Assembly: GCA_041394705.1 (NCBI GenBank)
Contig: JAWKHS010000024.1
Coordinates: forward strand, 31,595 to 95,594
Origin: Vicinamibacterales bacterium
Lineage (GTDB): Bacteria > Acidobacteriota > Vicinamibacteria > Vicinamibacterales > UBA2999
Direction of reading: 5' to 3'
DNA length: 64,000 nt
In this document: one piece after another, positions 43,805 to 52,328 of the stretch
Layout: each line of letters opens with the position of its first letter
How positions within the stretch are numbered: the stretch's first letter is position 1
Made by a program: the position numbers and the translations under genes
Notes under the pieces: generated by a model
The model's input: only the letters and a program-made list of their open reading frames with translations
What the model was told of the DNA's origin: nothing
The model's database searches: none

Positions 43805-44640
43805 CCCTTCGAGTCGCCGGCCTCGGCCGCCTTCGCGTCCCTGGCCGCCGCGGCCGCGTCCTTGGCCGCGCGGCTGAGGCGCAGGTAGTGCGGACTGAAC
43901 TGCAGGCCGTACGGCGAGGTCATCTTGTGATTGGCCTTCTCCTTGAAGAAGGCCGCGATCGACGCGCTGAACGCCTTCTGTTCGTCCGCGGTGCCATCCA
44001 TGAGGTTGATGTCCTCGCGCGGCACGAAAGCCACCTGGCCGATGGGCAGCGTGTGGCTCAGGCTCATGCCCTCTCCTGGCTGCAGCACGTAGCGGAACTC
44101 GGTCTGGTGCGCGAACCAGTCCGTCTCAACGCGCACGATGAGCATGGGCGCCACGGGCCGCTCGATCATGTTGAAGATCGGGGTGTAGACGGTGTCCCAC
44201 CCCGGAGGCGTCTGGAAGTTCGTCGCGCCGCACAGCGAGATCGCGCCTGGCGGCGTGCCGAGATCCTCGGGCACGATGAACGCCTTCGACATGTTGACGG
44301 CGTTCTGGTCCGTGATGACGGGCTTCCTGAATTCGACCGACTCCGAGATGGCGCCGATCCCGCCCACGGGCAGCTGGAAGGCCACCGTGAACACCTTGTC
44401 CCACTTGCCGCCGGGCAGGGCGAGGAAATACGAGACCAGATAGCGGCCTTCGCCTTCGTAGCCGATGTGCGCGGCCTCGTTCGGCTCGAGCGGCGGGAAC
44501 ACGAGGAAGCCGAGCGCGCTGCCGGCTTCGAGCACCGGGCAATGACGGGCGTGCTGCGGCAGGAGCGGCCGCTGGCCCTCGCGGCGGGGGCGCTGGCCCA
44601 CGCCGGGCCGGCCGGCATTCGAGAAGAGACGGACGTCCAT
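43801..44640 (-). CDS. Protein of unknown function (DUF6065-like)
   Basis: 279 residues. No family was recognised with certainty. It has no signal peptide. Repeated blocks of aromatic and hydrophobic residues (HIGYEGEGRYLVSYFLALPG and FVPREDINLMDGTADEQKAF) and a charged, alanine-rich tail are seen. DUF6065 is the nearest guess. The gene is convergent with DUF2878 and divergent from gltX. A role cannot be stated. Confidence 0.6.
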   Translation of the reverse strand: MDVRLFSNAGRPGVGQRPRREGQRPLLPQHARHCPVLEAGSALGFLVFPPLEPNEAAHIGYEGEGRYLVSYFLALPGGKWDKVFTVAFQLPVGGIGAISESVEFRKPVITDQNAVNMSKAFIVPEDLGTPPGAISLCGATNFQTPPGWDTVYTPIFNMIERPVAPMLIVRVETDWFAHQTEFRYVLQPGEGMSLSHTLPIGQVAFVPREDINLMDGTADEQKAFSASIAAFFKEKANHKMTSPYGLQFSPHYLRLSRAAKDAAAAARDAKAAEAGDSKG

Positions 44641-44742
44641 GGCGGGGTCAGTGTCTCACGCCGCCTGCCGCGTCGCGGCACCGCAAGCGCTGCCCCGACC
44701 ACGCCCGCGACTCCGTGGGCGGCTGGTCGTCGGGCTCCGCGG

Positions 44743-44748
44743 TATCCT
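44743..44748 (+). promoter_or_regulatory. Candidate -10 box (TATCCT) for gltX
   Basis: TATCCT ends 12 nt before the ATG at 44761. No strong Shine-Dalgarno sequence lies between, so the leader would be short. Confidence 0.35.
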
Positions 44749-44760
44749 GTGGGGTCCGCC

Positions 44761-46434
44761 ATGTCCGCGCCTGCCTCACCGACACCCCGCGTGCGCTTCG
44801 CGCCCTCGCCCACCGGCTACCTGCACGTCGGCGGGGCGCGCACCGCGCTCTTCAACTGGCTGTTCGCGCGCCGCGAGGGCGGCACCTTCGTGCTGCGCAT
44901 CGAGGACACCGACGTGGAGCGGTCGTCCACCGACATGGTGACGGGCATCCTCGACGGGCTCCGATGGCTGGGCCTCGACTGGGACGAGGGCCCGGGCGTG
45001 GGCGGACCGCATGGGCCGTACTTCCAGAGCGAGCGGCTGGACCAGTACCGGGAGGCCGCCCGCGCGCTCGTGGCGGCCGGGCGCGCGTACTACGACTTCG
45101 GGGGGCCCTCGAAGCGTGGGGACGCCGCCGCGGAGGCCGACGGCACCTACGAGCGACGGTACGATCGCGACGCCGCCCTGGCCGTGACGCCCGAAGAGGT
45201 CCAGCGGCGCCTGGCCGCGGGCGAGCCGCACGCGATCCGGTTCCTGGTGCCGCCGGGCGACACGACGTTCCTGGACCTCGTGCACGGCGACGTGCGGTTC
45301 GACAACGCGCACATCGAGGACTTCGTGGTGCTCCGGTCCGATGGCTACCCCACGTATCACCTGTCGGTGGTGGTGGACGACATCGCCATGGCGATCACGC
45401 ACGTGGTCCGCGGGGACGACCACGTGTCGAACACCCCCAAACAGGTGCTGCTGTACCAGGCCTTCGGGAAGCCCGTCCCGAAGTTCGCGCACGTGCCCCT
45501 CATCATGGGGCCCGACAAGAAGCGCCTCAGCAAGCGCCACGGCGCCACGTCCGTCATGGAGTACGAGCGTCAGGGCTACCTGCCCGAGGCGATGGTGAAC
45601 TTCCTGGCGCTCCTGGGCTGGTCGCCCGGGAACGACGACGAGCGGCTGTCGAAGGACGAGCTCGTCCGGCGCTTCAGCCTCGAGGGGATCAGCACCGGCA
45701 ACGCGGTGTTCAATACCGACAAGCTGGACTGGTTCAACCACCAGTACCTGTCGGCGCTGTCGGACGCGGCGCTGACCGGCGTAGTACGGCCCTGGCTGGA
45801 GCGGGCGGGCCTGTGGCGCGACGACCTGGCCGGCGACCGCGCGCCCTGGTTCCACGCCGTCCTCGCGCTGCTGCGGCCCCGCGCCAAGAAGCTGGGCGAA
45901 CTGGTGGAAGGGGCCCGGCCCGTCCTGGCGCGGCCCGAGGGCTACGACCCCGAGGGGGCCGCGAAGCACCTGTCGGCCCCTGGGCTGAACGAGCACCTGG
46001 AGGCCCTGCGCCAGGCCTTCGCCGCGGCGGAGCCGTACGACGAACCCACGCTGGAACAGGCGCTCCGGCAGTTGGCCGAGCGGCAGGGCATCACGGGCGT
46101 GCTCATCCACGCCACGCGCCTGGCATCGACCGGCCGGACCGTGAGTCCCGGCCTCTTCGAGATGCTCCGGCTGCTCGGACGCGACGAAGTGGACGCGCGG
46201 CTGGCGCTCGTGATCGCGCGGCCCTCGAGCTGGGTCGATCACGCCGGCTCGCCAGCTCGACGGTTCGATCGCACGCTCCTGCACGCCGTGGCGCGATTGG
46301 TTCGGGAGACGGGCGGTCCTGGATGCGCGGTCCCGTCCGCGGCCCCCATCGAAGTGTGCTGGCTGGGGCCTGACATTGTTGCCGCCCGTCGCCCCCCACC
46401 CAGAAACCCTGCGCCCGCGAGAAGTGCCAGATGA
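44761..46434 (+). CDS. gltX: Glutamyl-tRNA synthetase with extended C-terminus
   Basis: 557 residues. Class I signature motifs: APSPTGYLHVGGART (HIGH-type LHVG at 21-24) and KKRLSKRHG (KMSKS-type, 253-261). The protein charges tRNA-Glu with glutamate. The conserved part ends near residue 488; the last 70 residues are low-complexity, rich in P, A and R, and unlike any GltX, so a frameshift or lost stop near 46226 is likely. The 5' end is well defined: the ATG is 12 nt from a -10-like box. It is followed by a small damaged gene and a strong terminator. Confidence 0.92.
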   Translation: MSAPASPTPRVRFAPSPTGYLHVGGARTALFNWLFARREGGTFVLRIEDTDVERSSTDMVTGILDGLRWLGLDWDEGPGVGGPHGPYFQSERLDQYREAARALVAAGRAYYDFGGPSKRGDAAAEADGTYERRYDRDAALAVTPEEVQRRLAAGEPHAIRFLVPPGDTTFLDLVHGDVRFDNAHIEDFVVLRSDGYPTYHLSVVVDDIAMAITHVVRGDDHVSNTPKQVLLYQAFGKPVPKFAHVPLIMGPDKKRLSKRHGATSVMEYERQGYLPEAMVNFLALLGWSPGNDDERLSKDELVRRFSLEGISTGNAVFNTDKLDWFNHQYLSALSDAALTGVVRPWLERAGLWRDDLAGDRAPWFHAVLALLRPRAKKLGELVEGARPVLARPEGYDPEGAAKHLSAPGLNEHLEALRQAFAAAEPYDEPTLEQALRQLAERQGITGVLIHATRLASTGRTVSPGLFEMLRLLGRDEVDARLALVIARPSSWVDHAGSPARRFDRTLLHAVARLVRETGGPGCAVPSAAPIEVCWLGPDIVAARRPPPRNPAPARSAR

Positions 46435-46498
46435 GGGGATTTTCCACGGAACGACGCAGTTTTAGCCGATGGCCCGCGGATTGCTGAACCAGAGAGGC

Positions 46499-46707
46499 AT
46501 GGAGACAACCTCCCGTCTCTATCTCGTCGTCGCGGTGGCGCTGTTCGTGGTCGCCTCCGCGCCGCTCGCAGCCCGCGAGGTCGCGGACCTGGGCGGCACG
46601 GCGCTCCGCGCCGTGACCACCCGACCGAACCGGGCGCCATGCTGGTGTGGGGCACCGTGCTGGCGGGCGTCGCCCGCATGCTCAACAGGCGCGATCGCTC
46701 CGCCTAG
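46499..46707 (+). pseudogene. Small membrane protein gene with one frameshift
   Basis: The first 38 or so codons start at ATG 46499 (METTSRLYLVVAVALFVVAS, one hydrophobic helix). A missing base near 46620, probably in a CCC run, restores a continuous frame ending in MLNRRDRSA and a TAG at 46707, giving a 69-residue protein. Function unknown; it lies between gltX and the terminator at 46741. Confidence 0.5.
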
Positions 46708-46740
46708 GAAGGTCGGGCTCCCCCCGGCGTTCCCCCAACG

Positions 46741-46771
46741 CGCCGCGTCGAGAGACGCGGCGTAATTTTTT
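46741..46771 (+). terminator. Intrinsic terminator
   Basis: CGCCGCGTC (46741-46749) and GACGCGGCG (46754-46762) form a perfect 9-bp stem with a GAGA loop, followed by TAATTTTTT (46763-46771). This is a textbook rho-independent terminator, downstream of gltX and the small gene. It is the only terminator with a U-tract recognised in this window. Confidence 0.9.
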
Positions 46772-46800
46772 CCCTGAAAGCGTCGGGGCGCGCCTGAGGG

Positions 46801-48429
46801 TCAGGCCGGTTCGGCGGCGGCCATGACGTGCTCCGCCCGCGTCTTCAGCGGGAGTTCGGGCAGCATCAGGTTCAACGCGATCGACAGCGCCATCACCATC
46901 GACGCCAGGTCGAACACGCGCTGCATCCCGGCCGCCAGGCTCGCGCGCACGGCCGCGGACACTTCAGGCGTCAACGCGTCCGCCGGCAGCGACGGCATCG
47001 ACGCGGCGTGCTCGCCGTTCATCTGGAGCGGGTTGTCCACCAGTTGGCGCACGGCGGCCGGCGTGCCCGGCGGCAGGGCGGCCGTGAGCCGCTGGTGGTA
47101 CATCCCCAGCAGCAGCGTCCCGAAGACGGCGACGCCGATCGTGCTGCCGATGGAGCGGAAGAACTGGCTGGTGGCCGTGGCGGCGCCGAGCTGCACCCGC
47201 GGCGCGGCGTTCTGCACCACGAGCGAGTAGACGGGCTGCGCCACGCCAAACCCCAGCCCGGCCACCACCAGGCACCACACGATGACGCTCGCGTTGCCCG
47301 ACGCGCCGAGCCGCGCCAGGAGCAGCATGCCGGTGGTGGCCAGCACGGCTCCGCCGATCGACAGGTACTTGTAGCGGCCGGTGCGCGAGACGAGCTGGCC
47401 GGAGACGACGCTGGCCGAGATCATGGCGAAGATCATGGGCACGAAGAGCATGCCCGAGGCCGCCGCCGACATGCCCAGCACGCCCTGCAGGAAGAGCGGC
47501 AGGTACACGAACATCCCGAACAGGGACATCCCCAGGACGAACACGCCGCACGAGGCGAGGGCGATCGTCCGGATGCCGAAGAGCGAGGGCGGCATCAGCG
47601 GTTCCTCGGCGTGCCACTCGGCCCAGCCGAAGACGCCGAACGACACGACCGCCGTGGTGAGCAGCGTGACGACCGTGGGATGCGACCAGCCGTCCTGGGT
47701 CACGCGGCTGAGCGCCAGCAGGAGCGGCACGATCCAGCCGGCGAGCGAGACGAGGCCCAGCCAGTCGATCGTGCGCTTGGTGCCGTGCGGCTCCACGTGG
47801 GGGAAGGTGCGATACAGGACGGCCGCCGCCACGATGCCGAGCGGCGCGTTGATGTAGAAGGCCCACCGCCAGGAGAGATGGTCCGTCACCCAGCCGCCGG
47901 TCAGGGGGCCGACGATGGATGCCAGCCCGAACACCGCGCCGAACAGCCCTTGATAGCGCCCCCGCTCGGCCGGCGCGAACAGGTCCCCGATGATGGTGAA
48001 CGTGAGCCCCATCACGGCGCCGCCGCCCACGCCCTGGATGCCCCGGAACAGGATCAGCTGATTCATCCCGTCGAGCGGCAGCGGCACGTTGCCCGACGCG
48101 CCGCACAGCCACGACGACACGACGAACACGACGAGGCCCATCAGATAGAGCCACTTCCGCCCGAAGAGGTCGGACAGCTTGGCGAAGACGGGCACCGAGA
48201 TGGTGGACGTGAGCAGGTAGGACGTGGTGACCCAGGGATAGCGATCGAAGCCGTCCAGGCTCGCAACCACGCGCGGCATGGCGGTGCCGACGATCGTCTG
48301 GTCCATCGCCGCGAGCAGCAGCGTGAGCATCATGCCGCCGACGGTGGCCATCCGCTGGCGGTCGTCGAGGTGGGCGTAGCTCGTGACGAGCCGCTCGGCC
48401 GCGGGCCTGGAGCTGACGGCGTCGGACAT
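46801..48429 (-). CDS. MFS efflux transporter, DHA2 family (14-helix)
   Basis: 542 residues with about 14 hydrophobic helices. The DHA2 (EmrB/QacA) signature appears as LLAAMDQTIVGTAMPRVVAS in helix 1 and RGIQGVGGGAVMGLTFTIIG near motif C. The transporter extrudes drugs using the proton gradient; an EmrA-like partner is not nearby. TATGAT 11 nt upstream of the ATG is a possible -10. Specificity unknown. Confidence 0.92.
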   Translation of the reverse strand: MSDAVSSRPAAERLVTSYAHLDDRQRMATVGGMMLTLLLAAMDQTIVGTAMPRVVASLDGFDRYPWVTTSYLLTSTISVPVFAKLSDLFGRKWLYLMGLVVFVVSSWLCGASGNVPLPLDGMNQLILFRGIQGVGGGAVMGLTFTIIGDLFAPAERGRYQGLFGAVFGLASIVGPLTGGWVTDHLSWRWAFYINAPLGIVAAAVLYRTFPHVEPHGTKRTIDWLGLVSLAGWIVPLLLALSRVTQDGWSHPTVVTLLTTAVVSFGVFGWAEWHAEEPLMPPSLFGIRTIALASCGVFVLGMSLFGMFVYLPLFLQGVLGMSAAASGMLFVPMIFAMISASVVSGQLVSRTGRYKYLSIGGAVLATTGMLLLARLGASGNASVIVWCLVVAGLGFGVAQPVYSLVVQNAAPRVQLGAATATSQFFRSIGSTIGVAVFGTLLLGMYHQRLTAALPPGTPAAVRQLVDNPLQMNGEHAASMPSLPADALTPEVSAAVRASLAAGMQRVFDLASMVMALSIALNLMLPELPLKTRAEHVMAAAEPA

Positions 48430-48440
48430 CCGGTGCGTGG

Positions 48441-48446
48441 ATCATA
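48441..48446 (-). promoter_or_regulatory. Candidate -10 box (TATGAT) for the DHA2 efflux gene
   Basis: TATGAT on the minus strand ends 11 nt before the ATG at 48429, with no Shine-Dalgarno sequence in between. Confidence 0.35.
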
Positions 48447-48599
48447 GCCGGTCGTCGGTCGCGATCCCGCGGGGCGTGCGGGAGGCCGATGGCCCGACGA
48501 CGCCGCCGCGTTCCACGCTGGCACGGCGATGCACGGTGCGTGGCTGATTGGCCCACTCGGCGTGGCGCCGATTGGATCTTCCCGGGCCGATCACGCGCG

Positions 48600-48605
48600 T
48601 ACGCT
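48600..48605 (+). promoter_or_regulatory. Candidate -10 box (TACGCT) for the broken DoxX gene
   Basis: TACGCT ends 9 nt before the ATG at 48615. The gene is broken, but the promoter-like box remains. Confidence 0.3.
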
Positions 48606-48614
48606 CCGGGCACC

Positions 48615-49043
48615 ATGGAGCACGACGCGCGTCTGGGCCGCTGGATCGAGCGCTACGCGGGCGTGGCGCTGGGCGCGGCGTTCCTGTCGGCCGTGGCGTC
48701 GCGGTTCGGCCTCTGGGACGGGCCGACCGTGGCAGGTCGCGTTCGCTGCCTGTGGGCTACACGGGCGAGGTGAACGCCTTCATGCCCCCGGCCATCATCC
48801 CCTGGCTGGCGTGGAGTGCCACCCTCGCCGAGACGGCGTTCGGCACGCTGCTGGTCGCGGGCCTCTTCACCGAGTGGGCGGCCGCGGGGGAGTTGCGCGG
48901 TGCTGCTGGCCCTGTTCGGGACCGCCATGGCGGTGTCGCAGGGCCTCAAGTCGCCCCTGGACTACTCAGTACTCGGCCCCCGGCGGCCGCGCTGCTCCTG
49001 GCCGACCGGGCGTGCGCCGCCGCCTGTCCCCCGAGCGGACCTA
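48615..49043 (+). pseudogene. DoxX-family membrane protein gene, multiple frameshifts
   Basis: The start (MEHDARLGRWIERYAGVALG) and the middle (GYTGEVNAFMPPAIIPWLAW and LAETAFGTLLVAGLFTEWAA) match a DoxX-type protein, but the pieces lie in three different frames. At least four frame changes are needed between 48615 and 49043, around 48740, 48760, 48900 and 48990. Such a density indicates decay or poor local sequence. No function is expected. Confidence 0.75.
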
Positions 49044-49141
49044 GCCGAGCTGCCCTGCCGGCGCCGGCACCGGTCTGCCCGCCTGGGTGCCTGGTGTGGG
49101 TCTCCGGGCCAGGCTCAACAGCACACTGAGCGCGCTTCGGG

Positions 49142-49170
49142 TTGCCCGAAAGCCCAGGCGTTCGTATAAT
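49142..49170 (+). promoter_or_regulatory. Sigma-70-type promoter of tRNA-Gln
   Basis: TTGCCC (49142-49147), a 17-nt spacer, and a perfect TATAAT (49165-49170) lie 53 nt before the tRNA. The expected start is near 49177, giving a leader of about 47 nt. Confidence 0.8.
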
Positions 49171-49223
49171 TCGAGGTTCCTGCGGCCCACGGACGCCCGT
49201 CCGAGGAGTCGTAGCCCTCCTGC

Positions 49224-49297
49224 TGGGAGGTCGTTCAACGGTAGGACACCGCGCTCTGGACGCGGTTATCGGGGTTCGAATCCCTGCCTCCCAGCCA
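49224..49297 (+). tRNA. tRNA-Gln (anticodon CTG)
   Basis: The 74-nt gene folds into a full cloverleaf: acceptor stem TGGGAGG/CCTCCCA, D arm with TTCAACGGTAGGA, anticodon stem CCGCG/CGCGG around the loop CTCTGGA (anticodon CTG at 49256-49258), T arm GGTTCGAATCC, discriminator G and an encoded CCA at 49295-49297. It decodes CAG as glutamine. The promoter is at 49142-49170. A palindromic repeat starts at the last base of the tRNA. Confidence 0.95.
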
Positions 49298-49378
49298 GCC
49301 TTCGCTCACGCTTCCCGTGAGCTTCGGCTCGGCGGCTTCGCCGCCCACGCCACGCGAACCAGATCACGGGCGAAGGCT
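49297..49378. repeat. Nested inverted repeat at the tRNA-Gln 3' end
   Basis: AGCCTTCGC (49297-49305) pairs with GCGAAGGCT (49370-49378); CCCGTGA (49314-49320) pairs with TCACGGG (49364-49370); TCACG...CGTGA forms a hairpin inside the left arm. The right part of the region also carries GCGGCTTCGCCGC. The repeat begins on the last base of the tRNA and leads into the GIY-YIG remnant. It may be a tRNA terminator or an end of a mobile element. Confidence 0.6.
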
Positions 49379-49561
49379 GTCTCGCCGAAGCGGCGCCCGA
49401 GCGGGCGTCAGATCCGAAGGCGTCGCGGAGGCGGACCGTTTCCTGCGTACCCGCATCCCTAGTGCACGTCGCCGAGACAGCGACGTGCGATTTCACGCCT
49501 TCGAGATGTGGGCGAATCTCGCGGACATCCGTCATGGCCCGGAACGTGCGCCACCGCACGT

Positions 49562-49850
49562 GTGGAACCACGGCGGTTCGTCTGCATTCTCCGCAGCGAT
49601 GCCAAGCCCGATCGCCACTACGTCGGTCTCACGAGTGACGTGACGCGACGGCTGTATGGCGCCGCGGCCGTGAGGACGAAGCGCTCCCACTCTGGATCCT
49701 CGAGCAGCGCCGTCCGGCGTCGCCGACACCGCCGGCCCGCCAGCAACCTCCTCCCTGATGAACGCCGAGAAGCCGAACGCCCGTTCGCAGTGGAGTACGC
49801 GCGACGTCCCGGAGGCGCGTTCGCGCGAGTCCGACCCTGCGCGAGCGCCT
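49562..49850 (+). pseudogene. GIY-YIG nuclease-like gene remnant
   Basis: A short frame begins with GTG at 49562: VEPRRFVCILRSDAKPDRHY followed by VGLTSDVTRRL, an unmistakable start of a GIY-YIG/UvrC-like small nuclease (the FVYILRS...HYVGLTSD pattern). The rest is degraded; near 49780 a piece (RPFAVEYARRPGGAFARV) recalls the usual C-terminus, which ends in a GSGRAFA pattern. The right boundary is approximate. It lies 264 nt after tRNA-Gln behind the inverted repeat, so the two may form one insertion unit. Confidence 0.6.
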
Positions 49851-49937
49851 CTTGCGATCGTTCGCCACGCTGGTCAGAATCGGCCCGACAGAGGGTCATC
49901 GTCCGTCCCATCGTCAGACAAGAGAAGGAGAGTCGCA

Positions 49938-51049
49938 ATGACATCAAGAAGAGGGGCGCCCGCAGTTTCCTTTGCGATTCTGTCGCTGGCGACGGTGGCC
50001 CTTGTGGGTTGCGGGTCTCCGGCGCCGCCGCCCAGCTCCGAGCCGACAGCCCCCCCGACCGCCGCAGTGCCTCAGGGAAGCGAGGGAAGCAAGGGGCTCG
50101 GACGGATCAACCTGGTGATCTTCAACGAGGGCAGGCCTGGCCTTCTGACGGAGCGTGGCGTCGTGGACGTCAGCGCCCTGACGCGGCCCCTCGGCGGGCA
50201 CGACGCCATGCAGACCCTGATCACACGCTACGACGAGCTCAAGCCGGAGCTGGCGCGGCTGGCCGCCGAGGGCACCGCGCAGCCGTTATCGACCGTGACG
50301 CTCAAGGCGCCGGTGCCACGCGCGAAGGTGCTGGCCATGGGCGGCAACTACCGCGAGTTCGGCGCCCGCCAGCCCGAGCCGATGTGGGGCTTCCTGTCCA
50401 CCGACGCTCCCCTGCTCCTCGGCTCCGGCGGCACCGTCGTCTTGCCGGAGGTCGACGCGAACATCTTCCACCACGAGGCCGAGCTGGTCGTCGTGTTCGG
50501 CCGCGCCGGCCGCAACATCCCCCAGGCGCAGGCCATGGACTACGTCTTCGGCCAGCACCGCCGGCGCTGACGTCTCCGCCCGTATGCCCCCCAGCGGGCG
50601 CCGGCGGCGGTCGCGATATCACGAAGATGCCGATCTCGGGCGCCAAGTCCCACAACGGCTTCGCGGTGCTCGGCCCCGCCATCGTCCCCAAGGACGAAGT
50701 CGGCGACGCGCAGACCCTCGACATCAAGCTCTGGGTCAACGGCGAGCTGCGCCCCAACTACAACACCAGCGATGCGGCGCATTCGATCGCCGAGTCAATC
50801 GCCTGGGCCACGGCGATCACGCCGGTCGAGCCGGGCGACGTGCTCTACATGGGCACCAACCACCAGGGCCTGGGCGCGATGCAGGACGGCGACCATATCG
50901 AGATGGAGATCAGCCGCGTCGGGCGCCTGACCATCAACGTCACGGACCCGCTGAAGCGCCGCTGGCCGCGCGGTGTGGACGAGGCCACGGCCGAGGGGGT
51001 GCGAACCGGCAGCGGTGGCCCGGGCTCGAAGTCACGGCCCTTGCCGTAG
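49938..51049 (+). pseudogene. Fumarylacetoacetate hydrolase-family lipoprotein gene, two frameshifts
   Basis: The N-terminus is a lipoprotein leader (MTSRRGAPAVSFAILSLATV ... VGC). The FAH-type core continues through PEVDANIFHHEAELVVVFGR and AMDYVFG. An extra base at about 50553 and another in a CCCCCC run near 50590 break the frame; after repair it reads YTAGADVSARMPP, then DITKMPISGAKSHNGFAVLG and NHQGLGAMQDGDHIEMEI before a TAG at 51049. FAH proteins hydrolyse C-C bonds of diketoacids using a divalent metal. The start ATG follows AAGGAG. Confidence 0.75.
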
Positions 51050-51374
51050 ACGAGGGGGCGCCAGTGGCTGACCCGCACCTTGGAACCCGCCACATCTGGA
51101 ATGTCGGTCCCGTGGTGTGTACTGGACTCCGCAAGAATGTCCCGAAGGTGCGGGCGCTGGCTCGGTGCGCGTGGCAGGAGAAGGGCTGGGTCAGGCCACT
51201 GTGAGTAGAACTCAGCCCCCGCCTCGGTGGGATTGGCTGGCCTCATCGACATCGTGCTCGGGCTGCGTCGCGTGGCGCCTGTCATGACGACAGCCTCGTC
51301 CGCGCCGCGACGCCGGTGGCGCGGCGGATCCGGGCGACTCGACCAGGGAAACCCCGCTGGTATACTCCGGCACC
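51050..51374. other. Intergenic region, 325 nt
   Basis: No recognised gene, tRNA or repeat. Open frames exist on both strands but none is a recognised family member. The last 40 nt contain CTCGAC-N17-TATACT, the candidate promoter of the creatininase-like gene. Confidence 0.4.
51338..51366 (+). promoter_or_regulatory. Candidate promoter of the creatininase-like gene
   Basis: CTCGAC (51338-51343), a 17-nt spacer, and TATACT (51361-51366) end 8 nt before the ATG at 51375. There is no Shine-Dalgarno sequence, so the message may be leaderless. Confidence 0.5.
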
Positions 51375-52172
51375 ATGCCGAAGTCCGCGTCGGTTGCCGC
51401 CCTGTTGGTCCTGCTGGCTCTTCCGCACGGTGTCCACGCCCAGTCCACATCGGTGTTCATCGAGGATCTGACCTGGGAAGAAGTCGCGGCAGCGCTGAAG
51501 GCCGGCAAGACCACCGCGCTCATCTACACCGGAGGGGCCGAACAGAACGGCCCCCATCTGGCGTTCGGCAAGCACAACGCCGTGGCGCGCTATCTCTCGG
51601 AGCGCATCGCGAGGGAACTCGGCAATGCGCTGGTGTATCCGGTGCTTCCCTATTCACCCAACGGCGACCCGTCGAAGAAAGAGGGCCAGTTCGCGTTCCC
51701 CGGAACCAGCGGCCTCACCGACGAGACCTACGGCATGGTCCTGCGCGACCTCGTGCTGGGCGCCGCCACTGCCGGCTTCCGGGACATCATCCTGATTGGG
51801 GACCATGGCGGCGGGCAGGATGTGCTGAAGCAGACGGCCGCCACGCTCGATGCCAGGTTGAACGCCTCCGGCGCGCGGGTGTTCTACTGCGACGATTTGT
51901 ATTTCAAGTCCCGTGACGAGTTTTCCCAGTACCTGAAGGACCACAAAGTGATCGGGGAAGGCCATGCGGGCGTGGAAGACACCTCGGCGATCCTGTACGT
52001 GAAGCCCGAATGGGTCCGGAAGAACAAGATTGCGGCCAAGGATCCCGCGAAAGGCGTCGAGGGGGACCCGCGGAACGGCACGGCGGAGCTCGGCAAGGTG
52101 CAGCAGGATCTGAAGGTCAAGGTGGCCGTGGCCCAGATCCGGGCGCAAGTCGCCAGCCATCACGACAAATAA
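51375..52172 (+). CDS. Exported creatininase-family protein
   Basis: 265 residues. A signal peptide (MPKSASVAALLVLLALPHGV) precedes the creatininase/mycofactocin-type fold with TGGAEQNGPHLAFGKHN, GDHGGG and GEGHAGVEDTS, which supply metal ligands of creatininase. The usual EQHG is EQNG, so one ligand differs; other family subgroups share this form. It probably hydrolyses a cyclic or linear amide in the periplasm; substrate unknown. TATACT is 8 nt upstream of the ATG. Confidence 0.85.
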   Translation: MPKSASVAALLVLLALPHGVHAQSTSVFIEDLTWEEVAAALKAGKTTALIYTGGAEQNGPHLAFGKHNAVARYLSERIARELGNALVYPVLPYSPNGDPSKKEGQFAFPGTSGLTDETYGMVLRDLVLGAATAGFRDIILIGDHGGGQDVLKQTAATLDARLNASGARVFYCDDLYFKSRDEFSQYLKDHKVIGEGHAGVEDTSAILYVKPEWVRKNKIAAKDPAKGVEGDPRNGTAELGKVQQDLKVKVAVAQIRAQVASHHDK

Positions 52173-52328
52173 CACGATGCCCGGCGCCGCGCAGGTGGCC
52201 CTCGCCAATACACGAACTCGCGCAGGTTGCCGTCGAGGTGCAGCATCAGGTAGCCGGCCGAGTTGGTGACACCGGGCGGCACCTGGCACAGGTGCCACTG
52301 CCGTGACGCTCGCCGCCGGCGCGCCGCG

